This document shows positions 7,860 to 16,517 of a stretch of DNA of 43,874 bases, piece by piece. The notes under the pieces were generated by a model. It did not search any database. It was given only the letters and a program-made list of their open reading frames with translations, and had not been told where the DNA came from. Numbering within the stretch: position 1 is the stretch's first letter; each line of letters opens with the position of its first letter. A program made the translations under genes and the position numbers. Origin of the DNA: Curtobacterium oceanosedimentum (GTDB taxonomy: Bacteria > Actinomycetota > Actinomycetes > Actinomycetales > Microbacteriaceae); NCBI RefSeq assembly GCF_020297365.1, contig NZ_JAIXIG010000031.1, forward strand, positions 1 through 43,874, read 5' to 3'.

Positions 7860-8540
7860 ATGCGTAAGAGCCTCAAGACCTCCATCACCCTCGCCACCAC
7901 CGGCGCCCTCGTCCTCGGCGGCGCCGCGTTCGGGATCTCCTCCGCCCAGGCCTCGACCCCGAACGTGCAGACGGTGTCCTCGTCCGAGTCGAAGATCCCC
8001 GCCCCCGTCGCCTCCGTCCCCGAGGTCCTCGGCGGCTCCACCGCCGTCAAGCTCGACTCCGGCTTCACCGACGCCCTCACCGCCCTGAAGCTCACCCCGG
8101 GCGTCTCGGGAGATGCGACCCTCGAGGACGGCTCCGTGTCGTTCCCGATCACCTCCGGCTCGGTCACCTACTGGTCCCCGGACGGCGACTACCGCCCCTA
8201 CGTGCAGGGCCTGCTCAACCACGACGACTCCGGCCTGACCCTCAAGGCCGGCGACACCACCGTCACCCTCGAGAACTTCGTCGTCAACCCCGGCTCCTCG
8301 AAGCTCTACGGCGACGTCCTCGTCAACGGCAAGGTCGCAGCCCCGAACGCGTTCCTGTTCGAGCTGCACGGCGGCACCCTCAAGCCCCTCCAGCTCGAGG
8401 GCGACAACGCCATCCTGACCGGCACCACCGTCCACATCTCCGAAGACGCCGCCGGCCTGCTGAACCAGACCTTCAAGACCGACGCCGTCAAGCGCGGCCT
8501 CCTCGTCGGCACCGCCACCATCACCGCGCAGATCAAGTAA
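7860..8540 (+). CDS. Exported protein of unknown function, probably highly expressed
   Basis: The 226-residue protein starts with a clear Sec signal (MRKSLKTS, then a hydrophobic TGALVLGGAAFGISSAQA, probable cleavage after AQA). The mature part has two beta-rich halves: GSVSFPITSGSVTYW with YRPYVQGLLNH, then LENFVVNPGSSKLYGDVLVNG and an NAILTGTTVHIS repeat-like segment ending in a TATITAQI strand. This faintly recalls HtaA-type surface domains, but I cannot assign it. Codon use is extreme (almost all C-ended, AAG, GAG), the sign of high expression. A long leader precedes it and a strong terminator follows. Confidence 0.85.
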   Translation: MRKSLKTSITLATTGALVLGGAAFGISSAQASTPNVQTVSSSESKIPAPVASVPEVLGGSTAVKLDSGFTDALTALKLTPGVSGDATLEDGSVSFPITSGSVTYWSPDGDYRPYVQGLLNHDDSGLTLKAGDTTVTLENFVVNPGSSKLYGDVLVNGKVAAPNAFLFELHGGTLKPLQLEGDNAILTGTTVHISEDAAGLLNQTFKTDAVKRGLLVGTATITAQIK

Positions 8541-8557
8541 CACCCCCGCACCACCCC

Positions 8558-8597
8558 AGTCGGCCCGGACCACGCGAACACGTGGCCCGGGCCGACT
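8558..8597 (+). terminator. Strong hairpin terminator
   Basis: Arms 8558-8574 and 8581-8597 pair over 17 bp with one mismatch around the loop CGAACA (8575-8580), starting 17 bases after the stop codon of the exported protein gene. A weaker GGAGGC hairpin (8700-8705 with 8726-8731) lies further on. Confidence 0.8.
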
Positions 8598-8797
8598 CAC
8601 GTGCTCCCGACACCGCCGGCCCCGTCGACACGGGGGTGGCCGACACCCCACGGGCACGGACGGGCGCGCACTGTCGCCCAACGCAGAACGCGACGGACAG
8701 GAGGCACGGCGCCAGCCCGCACCGCGCCTCCAGACCACAGCGCCTCCCGACCACCGCGGCACCCGTCCTCCCAGTGCTCGCGCCTACGATCGGGCGG

Positions 8798-11221
8798 ATG
8801 CCTGCCCCTCGCCCCACCACGTCCGACGACCACCCGGGCCCGCAGGACCTCATCCGCGTCCGCGGCGCCCGCGAGAACAACCTGCGCGACGTCGACGTGG
8901 ACATCCCCCGCGACCGGATCGTCGCGTTCACCGGGGTCTCCGGGTCGGGCAAGTCGTCGCTCGCCTTCGGCACCGTCTTCGCCGAGGCCCAGCGCCGGTT
9001 CCTCGAGTCCGTCGCCCCGTACGCCCGGCGCCTCATCGCACAGGGCTCGACGCCGCACGTCGACAGCATCACCGGACTGCCACCGGCCGTCGCCCTGCAG
9101 CAGCGACGCGGTGCTCCGAGCTCCCGCTCCACCGTCGGCACCATGACGACCCTGTCGAACTCGATGCGCATGCTGTTCTCGCGCGCCGGCACCTACCCGG
9201 CCGACGCCGAGCGGCTGGAGTCGGACGCGTTCTCGCCGAACACCGTCGCCGGCGCCTGCCCCCGGTGCCACGGGATCGGCACCGCGCACGAGGTCACCGA
9301 GGCCTCCGCCGTGCACGACCCGTCGCTGAGCATCCGCGACGGCGCGATCACCGCCTGGCCCGGCGCGTGGCAGGGCAAGAACCTGCGCGACGTCACCGCC
9401 GTGCTCGGGTACGACATCGACCGTCCGTGGCGCGACCTGCCGCAACAGGACCGCGACTGGCTGCTGTTCACCGAGGAGCAGCCCGTCGTGCAGGTGCACC
9501 CGAAGCGGGACCGCGTCGCGAAGCCGTACAAGGGCCGGTTCTGGAGCGCCCGGCAGTTCGTGCTCCACACCCTGGCCGACTCGCAGAGCGAGACCCAGCG
9601 CACCAAGGTGCTGCGGTTCGTCGAGTCCGGGCCCTGTGGGCTCTGCCACGGCACCGGTCTGACGCAGGCCGCCCTCACGGTGACGGTCGGCGGCCACTCC
9701 ATCGCCGACCTGAACGGGCTGCCCCTGACCGGGCTCGCCGACGTCCTGCGCCCGATCGCGGCGATCACCGACGCCGCACCCGCCACGGCGCGGGCGTCGT
9801 CGGGCGAGCGGACCGAGGTCGCCGTCGCGATCTCGCGCGACCTGCTGACCCGTGTCGAGGTCCTGGTCGACCTGGGCCTCGGCTACCTGTCGCTCGACCG
9901 GGCCACCCCGACGCTCTCCCCCGGTGAGACGCAGCGGTTGCGCATCGCCACACAGCTCCGGTCCGGCCTGTTCGGCGTCGTCTACGTGCTCGACGAGCCG
10001 AGCGCCGGCCTGCACCCGGCGGACGCCGAGTCCCTGGTCGACGTCCTCGACGCCCTGCGCGCCGGCGGCAACAGCGTCTTCGTCGTGGAGCACGACATGC
10101 GCATCGTGCGCCGTGCCGACTGGATCGTGGACGTCGGCCCCGGTGCCGGGTCGGGCGGCGGCACCGTCCTGTACAGCGGACCAGTCGCCGGTCTGGCCGA
10201 GGTCGAGGCGTCCGTCACCCGTCGCTACCTCGAGCCGCGTCGGCCGTCGGGAGCGCGGACGACCCGCACGCCCGTCGGCACCCTCGAACTCCGCGACCTC
10301 ACCCTGCACAACCTGCGCGGCCTCGACGTCGACCTGCCCCTCGGGGTCCTGACCGCCGTCACCGGCGTCAGCGGGTCCGGCAAGTCGTCACTCGTGGGCG
10401 GCGTGCTCCCGGGAGTCGCGACCGACCACCCCCTGGTCGACCGGGTGGTGCAGGTGGACCAGAAGCCGATCGGGCGCACCCCGCGGTCGAACCTGGCCAC
10501 CTACACCGGCCTGTTCGACACCGTCCGGGCCGCCTTCGCCGCTACCGACGAGGCCGCCGCCCGCGGCTGGACCGCCGGCCGCTTCTCGTTCAACGTCGCC
10601 GGCGGGCGCTGCGAGGTCTGCCAGGGCGAGGGCTCGGTGTCCGTCGAGCTCCTGTTCCTGCCCGGCAGCTGGGCCCCGTGTCCGGAGTGCCACGGGTCGC
10701 GGTACCAGCAGGAGACGCTCGAGGTGCGCTGGCACGACGCGAGCATCGCCGACGTGCTCGGCATGACGGTCGACCAGGCCGCGCCCTTCCTCGCCGAGCT
10801 CCCCGCCGCCGGGCGCGCACTCCAGGCCCTGCAGCAGGTGGGCCTCGGCTACCTGCGACTCGGACAGCCCGCGCCCGAGCTGTCCGGCGGCGAGGCGCAG
10901 CGCATCAAGCTCGCCACCGAGCTGCAGCGCGCCCGGACCGGCCACACGCTCTACCTGCTCGACGAGCCCACCACGGGCCTGCACCCGGCGGACGTCGAGC
11001 TGCTGTCCGCCCAGCTGGCCCGGCTGACCGACGCGGGCAACACCGTCGTCGTGGTCGAGCACGCGATGGACGTCGTCGCCGGTGCTGACCACGTCATCGA
11101 CATGGGGCCGTCCGGCGGCGACGAGGGCGGCCGGGTGGTCGCGTCGGGCACCCCCGACCAGGTCGCCGCGTCGCCGACCAGCCGGACGGCACCGTACCTG
11201 CTGGAGCAGCTCGGCGGCTGA
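8798..11221 (+). CDS. UvrA-like ABC ATPase (UvrA2 type)
   Basis: The 807-residue protein has two ABC modules with Walker [10 protein letters not shown] near residue 46 and again in the second half, signatures LSPGETQRL and LSGGEAQRI, and Walker [10 protein letters not shown] and LLDEPTTGL. Zn-finger-like cysteine pairs are in [24 protein letters not shown] and CPECHGS. It is about 140 residues shorter than housekeeping UvrA (about 950) and lacks most of the UvrB-binding insertion, as in the UvrA2/DrrC group linked to DNA damage or drug tolerance. I chose the ATG at 8798: TACGAT (8785-8790) is 7 bases upstream. A longer in-frame extension reaches into the previous terminator and is unlikely. 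Confidence 0.93.
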   Translation: MPAPRPTTSDDHPGPQDLIRVRGARENNLRDVDVDIPRDRIVAFTGVSGSGKSSLAFGTVFAEAQRRFLESVAPYARRLIAQGSTPHVDSITGLPPAVALQQRRGAPSSRSTVGTMTTLSNSMRMLFSRAGTYPADAERLESDAFSPNTVAGACPRCHGIGTAHEVTEASAVHDPSLSIRDGAITAWPGAWQGKNLRDVTAVLGYDIDRPWRDLPQQDRDWLLFTEEQPVVQVHPKRDRVAKPYKGRFWSARQFVLHTLADSQSETQRTKVLRFVESGPCGLCHGTGLTQAALTVTVGGHSIADLNGLPLTGLADVLRPIAAITDAAPATARASSGERTEVAVAISRDLLTRVEVLVDLGLGYLSLDRATPTLSPGETQRLRIATQLRSGLFGVVYVLDEPSAGLHPADAESLVDVLDALRAGGNSVFVVEHDMRIVRRADWIVDVGPGAGSGGGTVLYSGPVAGLAEVEASVTRRYLEPRRPSGARTTRTPVGTLELRDLTLHNLRGLDVDLPLGVLTAVTGVSGSGKSSLVGGVLPGVATDHPLVDRVVQVDQKPIGRTPRSNLATYTGLFDTVRAAFAATDEAAARGWTAGRFSFNVAGGRCEVCQGEGSVSVELLFLPGSWAPCPECHGSRYQQETLEVRWHDASIADVLGMTVDQAAPFLAELPAAGRALQALQQVGLGYLRLGQPAPELSGGEAQRIKLATELQRARTGHTLYLLDEPTTGLHPADVELLSAQLARLTDAGNTVVVVEHAMDVVAGADHVIDMGPSGGDEGGRVVASGTPDQVAASPTSRTAPYLLEQLGG

Positions 11222-11247
11222 TGCGCGGACCGGACCCCGGACGCACG

Positions 11248-11279
11248 CGTGCCCGCCAGGACGGGTCCTGGCGGGCACG
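11248..11279. terminator. Perfect hairpin, bidirectional terminator
   Basis: CGTGCCCGCCAGGA (11248-11261) pairs perfectly over 14 bp with 11266-11279 around the tetraloop CGGG. It separates the UvrA2 gene from the convergent small ORF that ends at 11295. Confidence 0.85.
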
Positions 11280-11294
11280 AGGAGCAACCGGTGG

Positions 11295-11450
11295 TTAGCG
11301 CTCCACCGCCTCCGGAGCGTCGTCGCGGAAGAAGTCGCTGCCGTTGTGGACGTAGCCGACCTCACCGGTCCGGCGCCACTGCTTGCGGACGCGCTTGAAG
11401 GTGGTGATTCGTGCCGGTTCGACGTTGTCGTCGCTCGTGTAGGCGCTCAT
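11295..11450 (-). CDS. Small hypothetical protein, 51 aa
   Basis: This short ORF encodes 51 residues: MSAYTSDDNVEPARITTFKR, then a basic KQWRRTGEVGYVHNG and an acidic C-terminus ending in AVER. I do not recognise it. The case for a real gene is a good RBS (AGGGAGAT, 6 bases before ATG), coding-like third-base GC, and a tidy layout between a convergent terminator on one side and the 11581-11629 hairpin upstream. There is no signal peptide or membrane segment. It may be a small cytosolic or nucleic-acid-binding protein. Confidence 0.65.
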   Translation of the reverse strand: MSAYTSDDNVEPARITTFKRVRKQWRRTGEVGYVHNGSDFFRDDAPEAVER

Positions 11451-11580
11451 GGCTGATCTCCCTGTGTGATTGGCCGTGGTTCGTCGATCCCCCGAACTGG
11501 AGGCTAGCGAGCGGCTCCGATCCGGGTACGCGATCCGTCACGAACGTCCGGGGAACGCAGTCCACCGGTGGGTCCGGACC

Positions 11581-11629
11581 GGAGGCGCGGATCACCGCCG
11601 GCAGACCGGCTGCGGTGATCCGCGCCTCC
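11581..11629 (-). terminator. GGAGGC-type perfect 18-bp hairpin
   Basis: GGAGGCGCGGATCACCGC (11581-11598) pairs perfectly with 11612-11629 around a 13-base loop. It starts 26 bases after the stop codon of the nucleosidase gene in its reading direction and is the probable terminator for it. Confidence 0.8.
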
Positions 11630-11654
11630 AGGCAGACCGCCGTGGGCGGTTCCG

Positions 11655-12365
11655 TCAGGGACGCAGGCCGAGCACCACGTCGTGCACCACGCGCGCGGCG
11701 CGCGCCGCGGCGCCGTCCAGGTGCTCGCGGAACTCCGCGCCGTCCGGCGCGCACAGGTCGCTGATGCAGCGGACGGAGACGAACGGCATGGCGTGCACGT
11801 GGGCGAACTGCGCGATCGCCGCGGACTCCATGTCGACCGCGGCGACCTCGGGGAACGCGACGCGCATGGTGCGGGCACGGTCCTCGGTGACGAAGACCTC
11901 ACTCGAGCCGATGGTCGCCGAGCGCATCCGGTACCCGGCGTCGGACGCGGTGGCGAGGTCCACCAGGCGCTGGTCGGGTGCGTACCCGGTCGGCATCCCC
12001 GGGACCTGCCCCAGGGCGTAGCCGAACGCCGTGGCGTCGGCGTTGAGGTTGACGTACCGGTCGCCGACGACCACGTCGCCGATCGCGACGCCACGCATGA
12101 GCCCGCCGGCGGTGCCGACGCTGATCACCGGGATGCCCGATCCGAAGTCGTGGAACCCGTGCGCGACGGCGGCCGTGGCGTTCGTGAACCCGATGCCGCT
12201 GCGACGCACCGCGACCACCGCGCCACCGATGTCGAGCAGCTGGTGCGGGTCGTGTCCGCCGACGGGGCCGTCCAGGATCGGCACACCGCCGAACAGGTCG
12301 GCGAACGCGGACACCTCTTCGCTCATGGCCGCGATGATGATCGCGACGGGCGTCTGCTGCTGCAC
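11655..12365 (-). CDS. mtnN: 5'-methylthioadenosine/S-adenosylhomocysteine nucleosidase
   Basis: The 236-residue enzyme hydrolyses MTA and SAH to adenine and a thioribose, recycling SAM by-products. It shows the nucleosidase signature: AAMSEEVSAF at the N-terminus, SVGTAGGL, GDVVVGDRYV, the ribose-binding VDMESAAIAQ, and the catalytic Asp in RCISDLCAP. The start is a GTG followed by three Gln codons, with GAGGA upstream. A separate MTA phosphorylase is encoded at 34222, so the genome has two routes for MTA. Confidence 0.95.
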   Translation of the reverse strand: MQQQTPVAIIIAAMSEEVSAFADLFGGVPILDGPVGGHDPHQLLDIGGAVVAVRRSGIGFTNATAAVAHGFHDFGSGIPVISVGTAGGLMRGVAIGDVVVGDRYVNLNADATAFGYALGQVPGMPTGYAPDQRLVDLATASDAGYRMRSATIGSSEVFVTEDRARTMRVAFPEVAAVDMESAAIAQFAHVHAMPFVSVRCISDLCAPDGAEFREHLDGAAARAARVVHDVVLGLRP

Positions 12366-12422
12366 TGATCGATCCTCGCACGGCGGCGGGGGCTCGGGGT
12401 GCAGGTCGTGTCGTCGCCGTCG

Positions 12423-13367
12423 CTACCGGCGGGGGTCCTGCCGGGCCAGCTCGTCGGCGACGAAGGCGGCGAGCGCGTCGGCGCCGAAGTGGTCGTCGGC
12501 GGTGACCGTGACGACGGTGCCGGGCTGGGCTGCGTCGGGATGGGCTGCGTCGGGCTCGGCTGCGTCGGGCTGGGCTGCGTCGGGCTGGTCGAAGAGCAGC
12601 ATCTGGCCGTGGGCGCCGTGCAGTCGCCAGAGTCGTCCCGGGCCGTCCCAGCCGGCCATCGCGTACCGCTCGTACCCGGGGCCGGTCCCCTCGCGCTCCA
12701 CCCAGTCGCCGTGCATCGCGTCGCACCACCGCGCACCCACGATGCGCTGCCCGTCGACCACGCCGCGGTCGCGGACGAGTCGACCGATGCGCGCGAGTTC
12801 CTCGGTGCGCATCGCCAGGCCCTCACCGGCCACGACGTACCCGTTCGGGCAGCGCTGCCAGGCCAAATCCTCGATGCCGAGGGGTGCGAACAGGCGGCGG
12901 GAGACGAACGTACCGACGTCACCGACCCGCTCCGCCAGCACGCGCATCGCGGTGTAGGTGCTCGCGTTCGCGTACTGGAAGACGCGCCCACGCGACGGCC
13001 GACGCAGGAACTCGGCGGCCAGGTCCGGCCAGTCCGTCATCTCGGTCGGCGACCACGGCATGTCGATGCCGCTCGTCATCGTCAGCAGGTGGCGGAGCGT
13101 GACCGCGTCCACGCCCTCGCCGAGCGCGGTGCCGGGGAGCGTCGCTGCGATCGGCTCGTCGACGTCGACCAGGCCGTCGTCGGCGGCGATGCCCGTCGCG
13201 AGGACGCAGACGGCCTTCGCGACGGAGTGGACCTGCCGCCGGACGTCCGGGGTCCAGTGGTGCTCGGCGGTGTCGTCGGCCGTGCGGACGTGCACGCCGT
13301 GCGCCCGGAACCCGGTCGCGTCGACGTGCCGCACGACGGCGTCGAGGAGGGTCGTCGCGGAGTGCAC
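12423..13367 (-). CDS. Serine hydrolase, class C beta-lactamase fold
   Basis: This roughly 314-residue protein of the beta-lactamase/DD-peptidase superfamily has the nucleophile motif SVAK (Ser48, Lys51), YAN (Tyr132) and GLAMRTEELARIGRL, which is typical of the esterase-like group. No signal peptide is seen, so it is probably a cytosolic esterase or amidase. The GTG at 13367 follows GAGAGGATGGGGC; an in-frame upstream extension looks non-coding. A loop near the C-terminus carries four DAAxP repeats encoded by a 15-bp tandem array. Confidence 0.88.
   Translation of the reverse strand: MHSATTLLDAVVRHVDATGFRAHGVHVRTADDTAEHHWTPDVRRQVHSVAKAVCVLATGIAADDGLVDVDEPIAATLPGTALGEGVDAVTLRHLLTMTSGIDMPWSPTEMTDWPDLAAEFLRRPSRGRVFQYANASTYTAMRVLAERVGDVGTFVSRRLFAPLGIEDLAWQRCPNGYVVAGEGLAMRTEELARIGRLVRDRGVVDGQRIVGARWCDAMHGDWVEREGTGPGYERYAMAGWDGPGRLWRLHGAHGQMLLFDQPDAAQPDAAEPDAAHPDAAQPGTVVTVTADDHFGADALAAFVADELARQDPRR
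12525..12584. repeat. 15-bp tandem repeat inside the serine hydrolase gene
   Basis: Four contiguous 15-bp units (12525, 12540, 12555 and 12570; consensus CTGGGCTGCGTCGGG) differ at only a few positions. They encode DAAxP x4 between QMLLFDQP and TVVTVTAD. Unit gain or loss stays in frame, so the loop length can vary without breaking the gene. Confidence 0.9.
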
Positions 13368-13518
13368 GCCCCATCCTCTCGCGGACGCGGCAGCCGGCGC
13401 GCGGGATGGCTCCGGCGGGCGCGCGGGCGTCGGCGGGTGCGCAGGCGTGAGCAGGAGCCGGTGCGGGTGCAGGCGGAGGCGTGCGCGTGCGCAGCGTCCG
13501 CCGCGTACCGTCACGGCC

Positions 13519-13851
13519 GTGTCCGACGAACAGTCCCGCCGCACCGATCCCACCCGGGTCGGCGACCAGCCCGCGCTCCGGACGGCCTCGGGGTCGAACT
13601 GGCTCGTGTGGGGAGCCGTCACGGCCGCGCTCGTCGCCGTCGTCATGGTCTTCATGGCGATCCGCGCACCGGGCATCGGATGGCCGGCACTGGCGCTCGT
13701 CGTCGTGGTCTTCGCCGCGATGGTCGTGGTGCGGACGACCGTGCGGCTGCAGCGGGCCCGGCTCCTCACCTTGGCCGTGCTCGACCTCGCCATCGTGGTG
13801 ATCGGCCTGGTCGCGGTGCTCGCGGTGCTGTTCTCGTCGCCGACCGGCTGA
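13519..13851 (+). CDS. Small membrane protein, 110 aa
   Basis: After a hydrophilic N-terminus the protein has three hydrophobic helices: LVWGAVTAALVAVVMVFMAI, ALALVVVVFAAMVVV and LDLAIVVIGLVAVLAVLF. No known domain is recognised. The GTG start is 7 bases after TACCGT (13506-13511), the leaderless pattern, and the gene is divergent from the serine hydrolase. The function is unknown. Confidence 0.75.
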   Translation: MSDEQSRRTDPTRVGDQPALRTASGSNWLVWGAVTAALVAVVMVFMAIRAPGIGWPALALVVVVFAAMVVVRTTVRLQRARLLTLAVLDLAIVVIGLVAVLAVLFSSPTG

Positions 13852-13913
13852 CCGGCACGGGTCGGCCGGGCCCGCGACGCGTCCCCGGCACCGACTTCCG
13901 CTACCTTCGCATC

Positions 13914-15698
13914 ATGAGCCACCTCCACGGGGACGCGCGGGTGTCCGCCGCCGACCACGACACGTCACCGCGGAGCGGGACGCGCACCGCCGCCCGCCGT
14001 CGACTCGTCGGCGTCGCGGCCGCGGGCATCGTCCTCGCGCTGGTGGGCTGCAGCTCGTCGCCGTCGCCGTCCGCGGGGCGCACCGTCCTCGACGTCCTGC
14101 AGCAGGACTGGCGGCACGTGTCCGGCATCGTCGCGGCGGACGACGTGCTCCGGGTGACCGCGACGGGCAGGACCATCGTCGAGCAGGACGGCAGCGGCGG
14201 CCAGCCGGACCCGCCGCTCAACCTCGCGGGGACGCACCTGTCGGCCCCGGACGACTTCACGCTCAGCACGACCTTCACGGACGTGACCGCCGACGCCACC
14301 CTGACCCTGTCGGACAGCCCGCCGGTGATCGCCGACGAGTTCCGGATCGAGCCGGCCGGTGTGCGGCTCACGCTCCGCGGCGACGACCTGCGGATCGCGG
14401 TCTTCGACGGCTCCGACCAGCAGGACGTGACCGACCCGCAGCCGACGCGCGACGAGCACGTGACGGTCGCCGACCCCGAGGCGGAGCTCTCCGTCGAGCG
14501 CACCGGCGACCAGCTCGCAGTGGCGAGCGGTGGTCGGACGCTGGCCACCCTGCCGGTCGGCGAGGTCCTCGACTCGGGCGAGCTCTGGCTGGGTCTGTCG
14601 AGCGACGCGGGGTCCTTCACCGTGCGCTCCCTCATCGCCGAGGCTCCGGCTGGTTCGTCCCTGGCCACCGCGGGTCCCGTCGCGTCCGACGCCGAACCGG
14701 CCGCCGACGGTCTGCAGGCCCGTGCGGAGCGCATCCGCCCGGACTTCCTGGTCGGCGCGGCCGTCGCGCTGGGCCCGCTCGCCTCGGACGCGCAGTACGC
14801 GGAGCACTTCGTGGGCCAGTTCGGCGCCCTCACGCCGGAGAACGCGATGAAGCCGCAGGCACTCTCGCCGCGGCAGGGCGAGTACCGGTTCGCCGAGGCC
14901 GACGCCATCGTCGACCTCGCGCAGCGCAAGGGCATCGCCGTGCACGGCCACACGATCGCCTTCACCGAGGCGATGCCGCGGTGGATGCGGAACCTGCCCA
15001 CCGGCACCAAGCAGCAGCGCGCGGCCAGCGCCGAGGTCCTGCTCGACTACGTGACCACCGTGGTCACGCACTTCCGGGGCAAGCTCGACTCGCTCGACGT
15101 GGTCAACGAGCCGTTCGACGTCGACCAGGGCACGAGCCTGCAGCGGAACGTCTGGTACCGGGTCTTCGGGTCGACCTACCCGGTCGTCGTCTCACGGGCC
15201 GTCCAGGCCGCAGACCCCGACGTCCGCCAGTTCATCAACGAGAACGGTGCCGACGTGCCCGGGCCCCGACAGGACGCCTTGCTCCAGCTCGCGAACGACA
15301 CGAACGACCGTGGCGGGTACATCGACGGCGTGGGCCTGCAGTCGCACGTGTACCACCTGGACACCGACGCCATCTCGGCCGACGACCTCGAGACCACGCT
15401 CGACAACGTCGAGGACGCCGGGCTGATCGCCCGGATCTCGGAGAACGACGTCACCGACGACGAGGGGCAGGAGGCCCAGGCCGAGCAGTACGCCACGGTC
15501 CTCGAGACCTGCCTGCACTCCGAGGCTTGCGTCTCCTACACGACGTGGGGCGTGGACGACCGGTACGACTGGTGGGTCGACGACGACGGTTCCCTGCAGC
15601 AGGGCCACGACTTCGTGTACGACGACGGCGAACCGACGCCCGCGTACCACGCACTGCGGCGGGTCGTCACGGACTGGCGGGTCGTCTGCAAGGCCTGA
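13914..15698 (+). CDS. GH10-like endo-beta-1,4-xylanase lipoprotein with N-terminal accessory domain
   Basis: The 594-residue protein has a basic N-terminus and a lipoprotein signal with lipobox LVGC (Cys46). Residues about 60-250 form a beta-rich domain ending LWLGLSSDAGSFTVRSLIAE, like a lectin/LamG sandwich. The GH10 TIM barrel follows: FGALTPENAMKPQALSPRQG, HGHTIAF, the acid/base Glu399 in VVNEPFD, and the probable nucleophile Glu510 in ARISENDV. The usual HTLVWHxQ is HTIAFTEA here and TELD is SEND, so substrate specificity may differ from xylan. TACCTT lies 6 bases before the ATG. It is probably a surface plant-polysaccharide enzyme. Confidence 0.85.
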   Translation: MSHLHGDARVSAADHDTSPRSGTRTAARRRLVGVAAAGIVLALVGCSSSPSPSAGRTVLDVLQQDWRHVSGIVAADDVLRVTATGRTIVEQDGSGGQPDPPLNLAGTHLSAPDDFTLSTTFTDVTADATLTLSDSPPVIADEFRIEPAGVRLTLRGDDLRIAVFDGSDQQDVTDPQPTRDEHVTVADPEAELSVERTGDQLAVASGGRTLATLPVGEVLDSGELWLGLSSDAGSFTVRSLIAEAPAGSSLATAGPVASDAEPAADGLQARAERIRPDFLVGAAVALGPLASDAQYAEHFVGQFGALTPENAMKPQALSPRQGEYRFAEADAIVDLAQRKGIAVHGHTIAFTEAMPRWMRNLPTGTKQQRAASAEVLLDYVTTVVTHFRGKLDSLDVVNEPFDVDQGTSLQRNVWYRVFGSTYPVVVSRAVQAADPDVRQFINENGADVPGPRQDALLQLANDTNDRGGYIDGVGLQSHVYHLDTDAISADDLETTLDNVEDAGLIARISENDVTDDEGQEAQAEQYATVLETCLHSEACVSYTTWGVDDRYDWWVDDDGSLQQGHDFVYDDGEPTPAYHALRRVVTDWRVVCKA

Positions 15699-15717
15699 CG
15701 CGGCGGCGAGGGAGGGA

Positions 15718-16482
15718 TCAGGCGGTGTCGACCGAGACGCCCGCGGTCCCGAAGCGCTCGATGAGGTCCGGTGCGATGCCGTCGTCGGTGATGAGCGTCC
15801 ACCCGCTCCCGAGTCGGGTCCAGGCGTGGAACTCGGACTGTGCGAGCTTCGACGAGTCGGCGAGGACGTACACCGCCGCCGCGCGACGAGCGATGAGTTC
15901 CTTCAGCCGGATCTGCGCGAGGTCCGCTTCGCAGATCCCACGCTCCGGCGACACCGCATCTGCACCGAGGTAGACCGCGTCGAACGTCAGGTACTCGAGC
16001 GCCGCCTCCGTCAGGGGTCCGACGAACCCGTTGCTGAGCGACCGGTACTCGCCGCCGAGCGCGACGAGGCGGACGTCGTCACGCTCGGCCATGTCGGTGA
16101 TGACCCCGACGCTGGTGGTGGTGACGGTGAGGTCCGCGTCGACCGGCAGTGCATGGGCGAAGGCCGCGACCGTCGAGCCGTTGTCCAGGAACAGTGACGC
16201 GCCGGGGGCCACGGTGGCAGCGGCCCGGCGGGCGATGTTGCGCTTCGCCTCGAAGTGCTCGCCGAGCCGCTGTCGCAGGGATGCCTCGGGGTGCGCCGCC
16301 ACCGCCATCGCGCCGCCGAACGTCCGGGTGAGCTTCCGTTGCTCCTGCAGGGTCGCGAGGTCACGCCGGATGGTGGACGCCGTGACCCCGAACCGCTCGG
16401 AGAGCTCGTCGACGCTCGCGAGTCCGACCGTCGTGGCTAGCGTGACGATGGCTTCACGCCGCGCTCTGGCCGAGATCGACAC
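15718..16482 (-). CDS. DeoR/GlpR-family transcriptional regulator
   Basis: The 254-residue protein has a DeoR N-terminal winged helix (VDELSERFGVTASTIRRDLA) and a C-terminal sugar-phosphate sensor domain with FLDNGSTVAAFA, VTTTSVGV and VYLGADAVSPERGI. It is the last gene of the leftward kinase-dehydrogenase-regulator operon, 35 bases after the dehydrogenase gene. The GTG start follows GGAGGTG. It probably represses the catabolic locus through the palindromes at 18884-18927 and 24148-24240, with a phosphorylated intermediate as inducer (inferred). Confidence 0.93.
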   Translation of the reverse strand: MSISARARREAIVTLATTVGLASVDELSERFGVTASTIRRDLATLQEQRKLTRTFGGAMAVAAHPEASLRQRLGEHFEAKRNIARRAAATVAPGASLFLDNGSTVAAFAHALPVDADLTVTTTSVGVITDMAERDDVRLVALGGEYRSLSNGFVGPLTEAALEYLTFDAVYLGADAVSPERGICEADLAQIRLKELIARRAAAVYVLADSSKLAQSEFHAWTRLGSGWTLITDDGIAPDLIERFGTAGVSVDTA

Positions 16483-16517
16483 CGGGCACCTCCGGACGGG
16501 CAGGGACTGAGGACGGG

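Noticed and set aside
12399..13913. In-frame extension upstream of the GH10-like lipoprotein gene (1,099 codons in total)
   Set aside because: The lipoprotein signal must be N-terminal, a promoter box lies 6 bases before the ATG at 13914, and the extension is antisense to the serine hydrolase gene.
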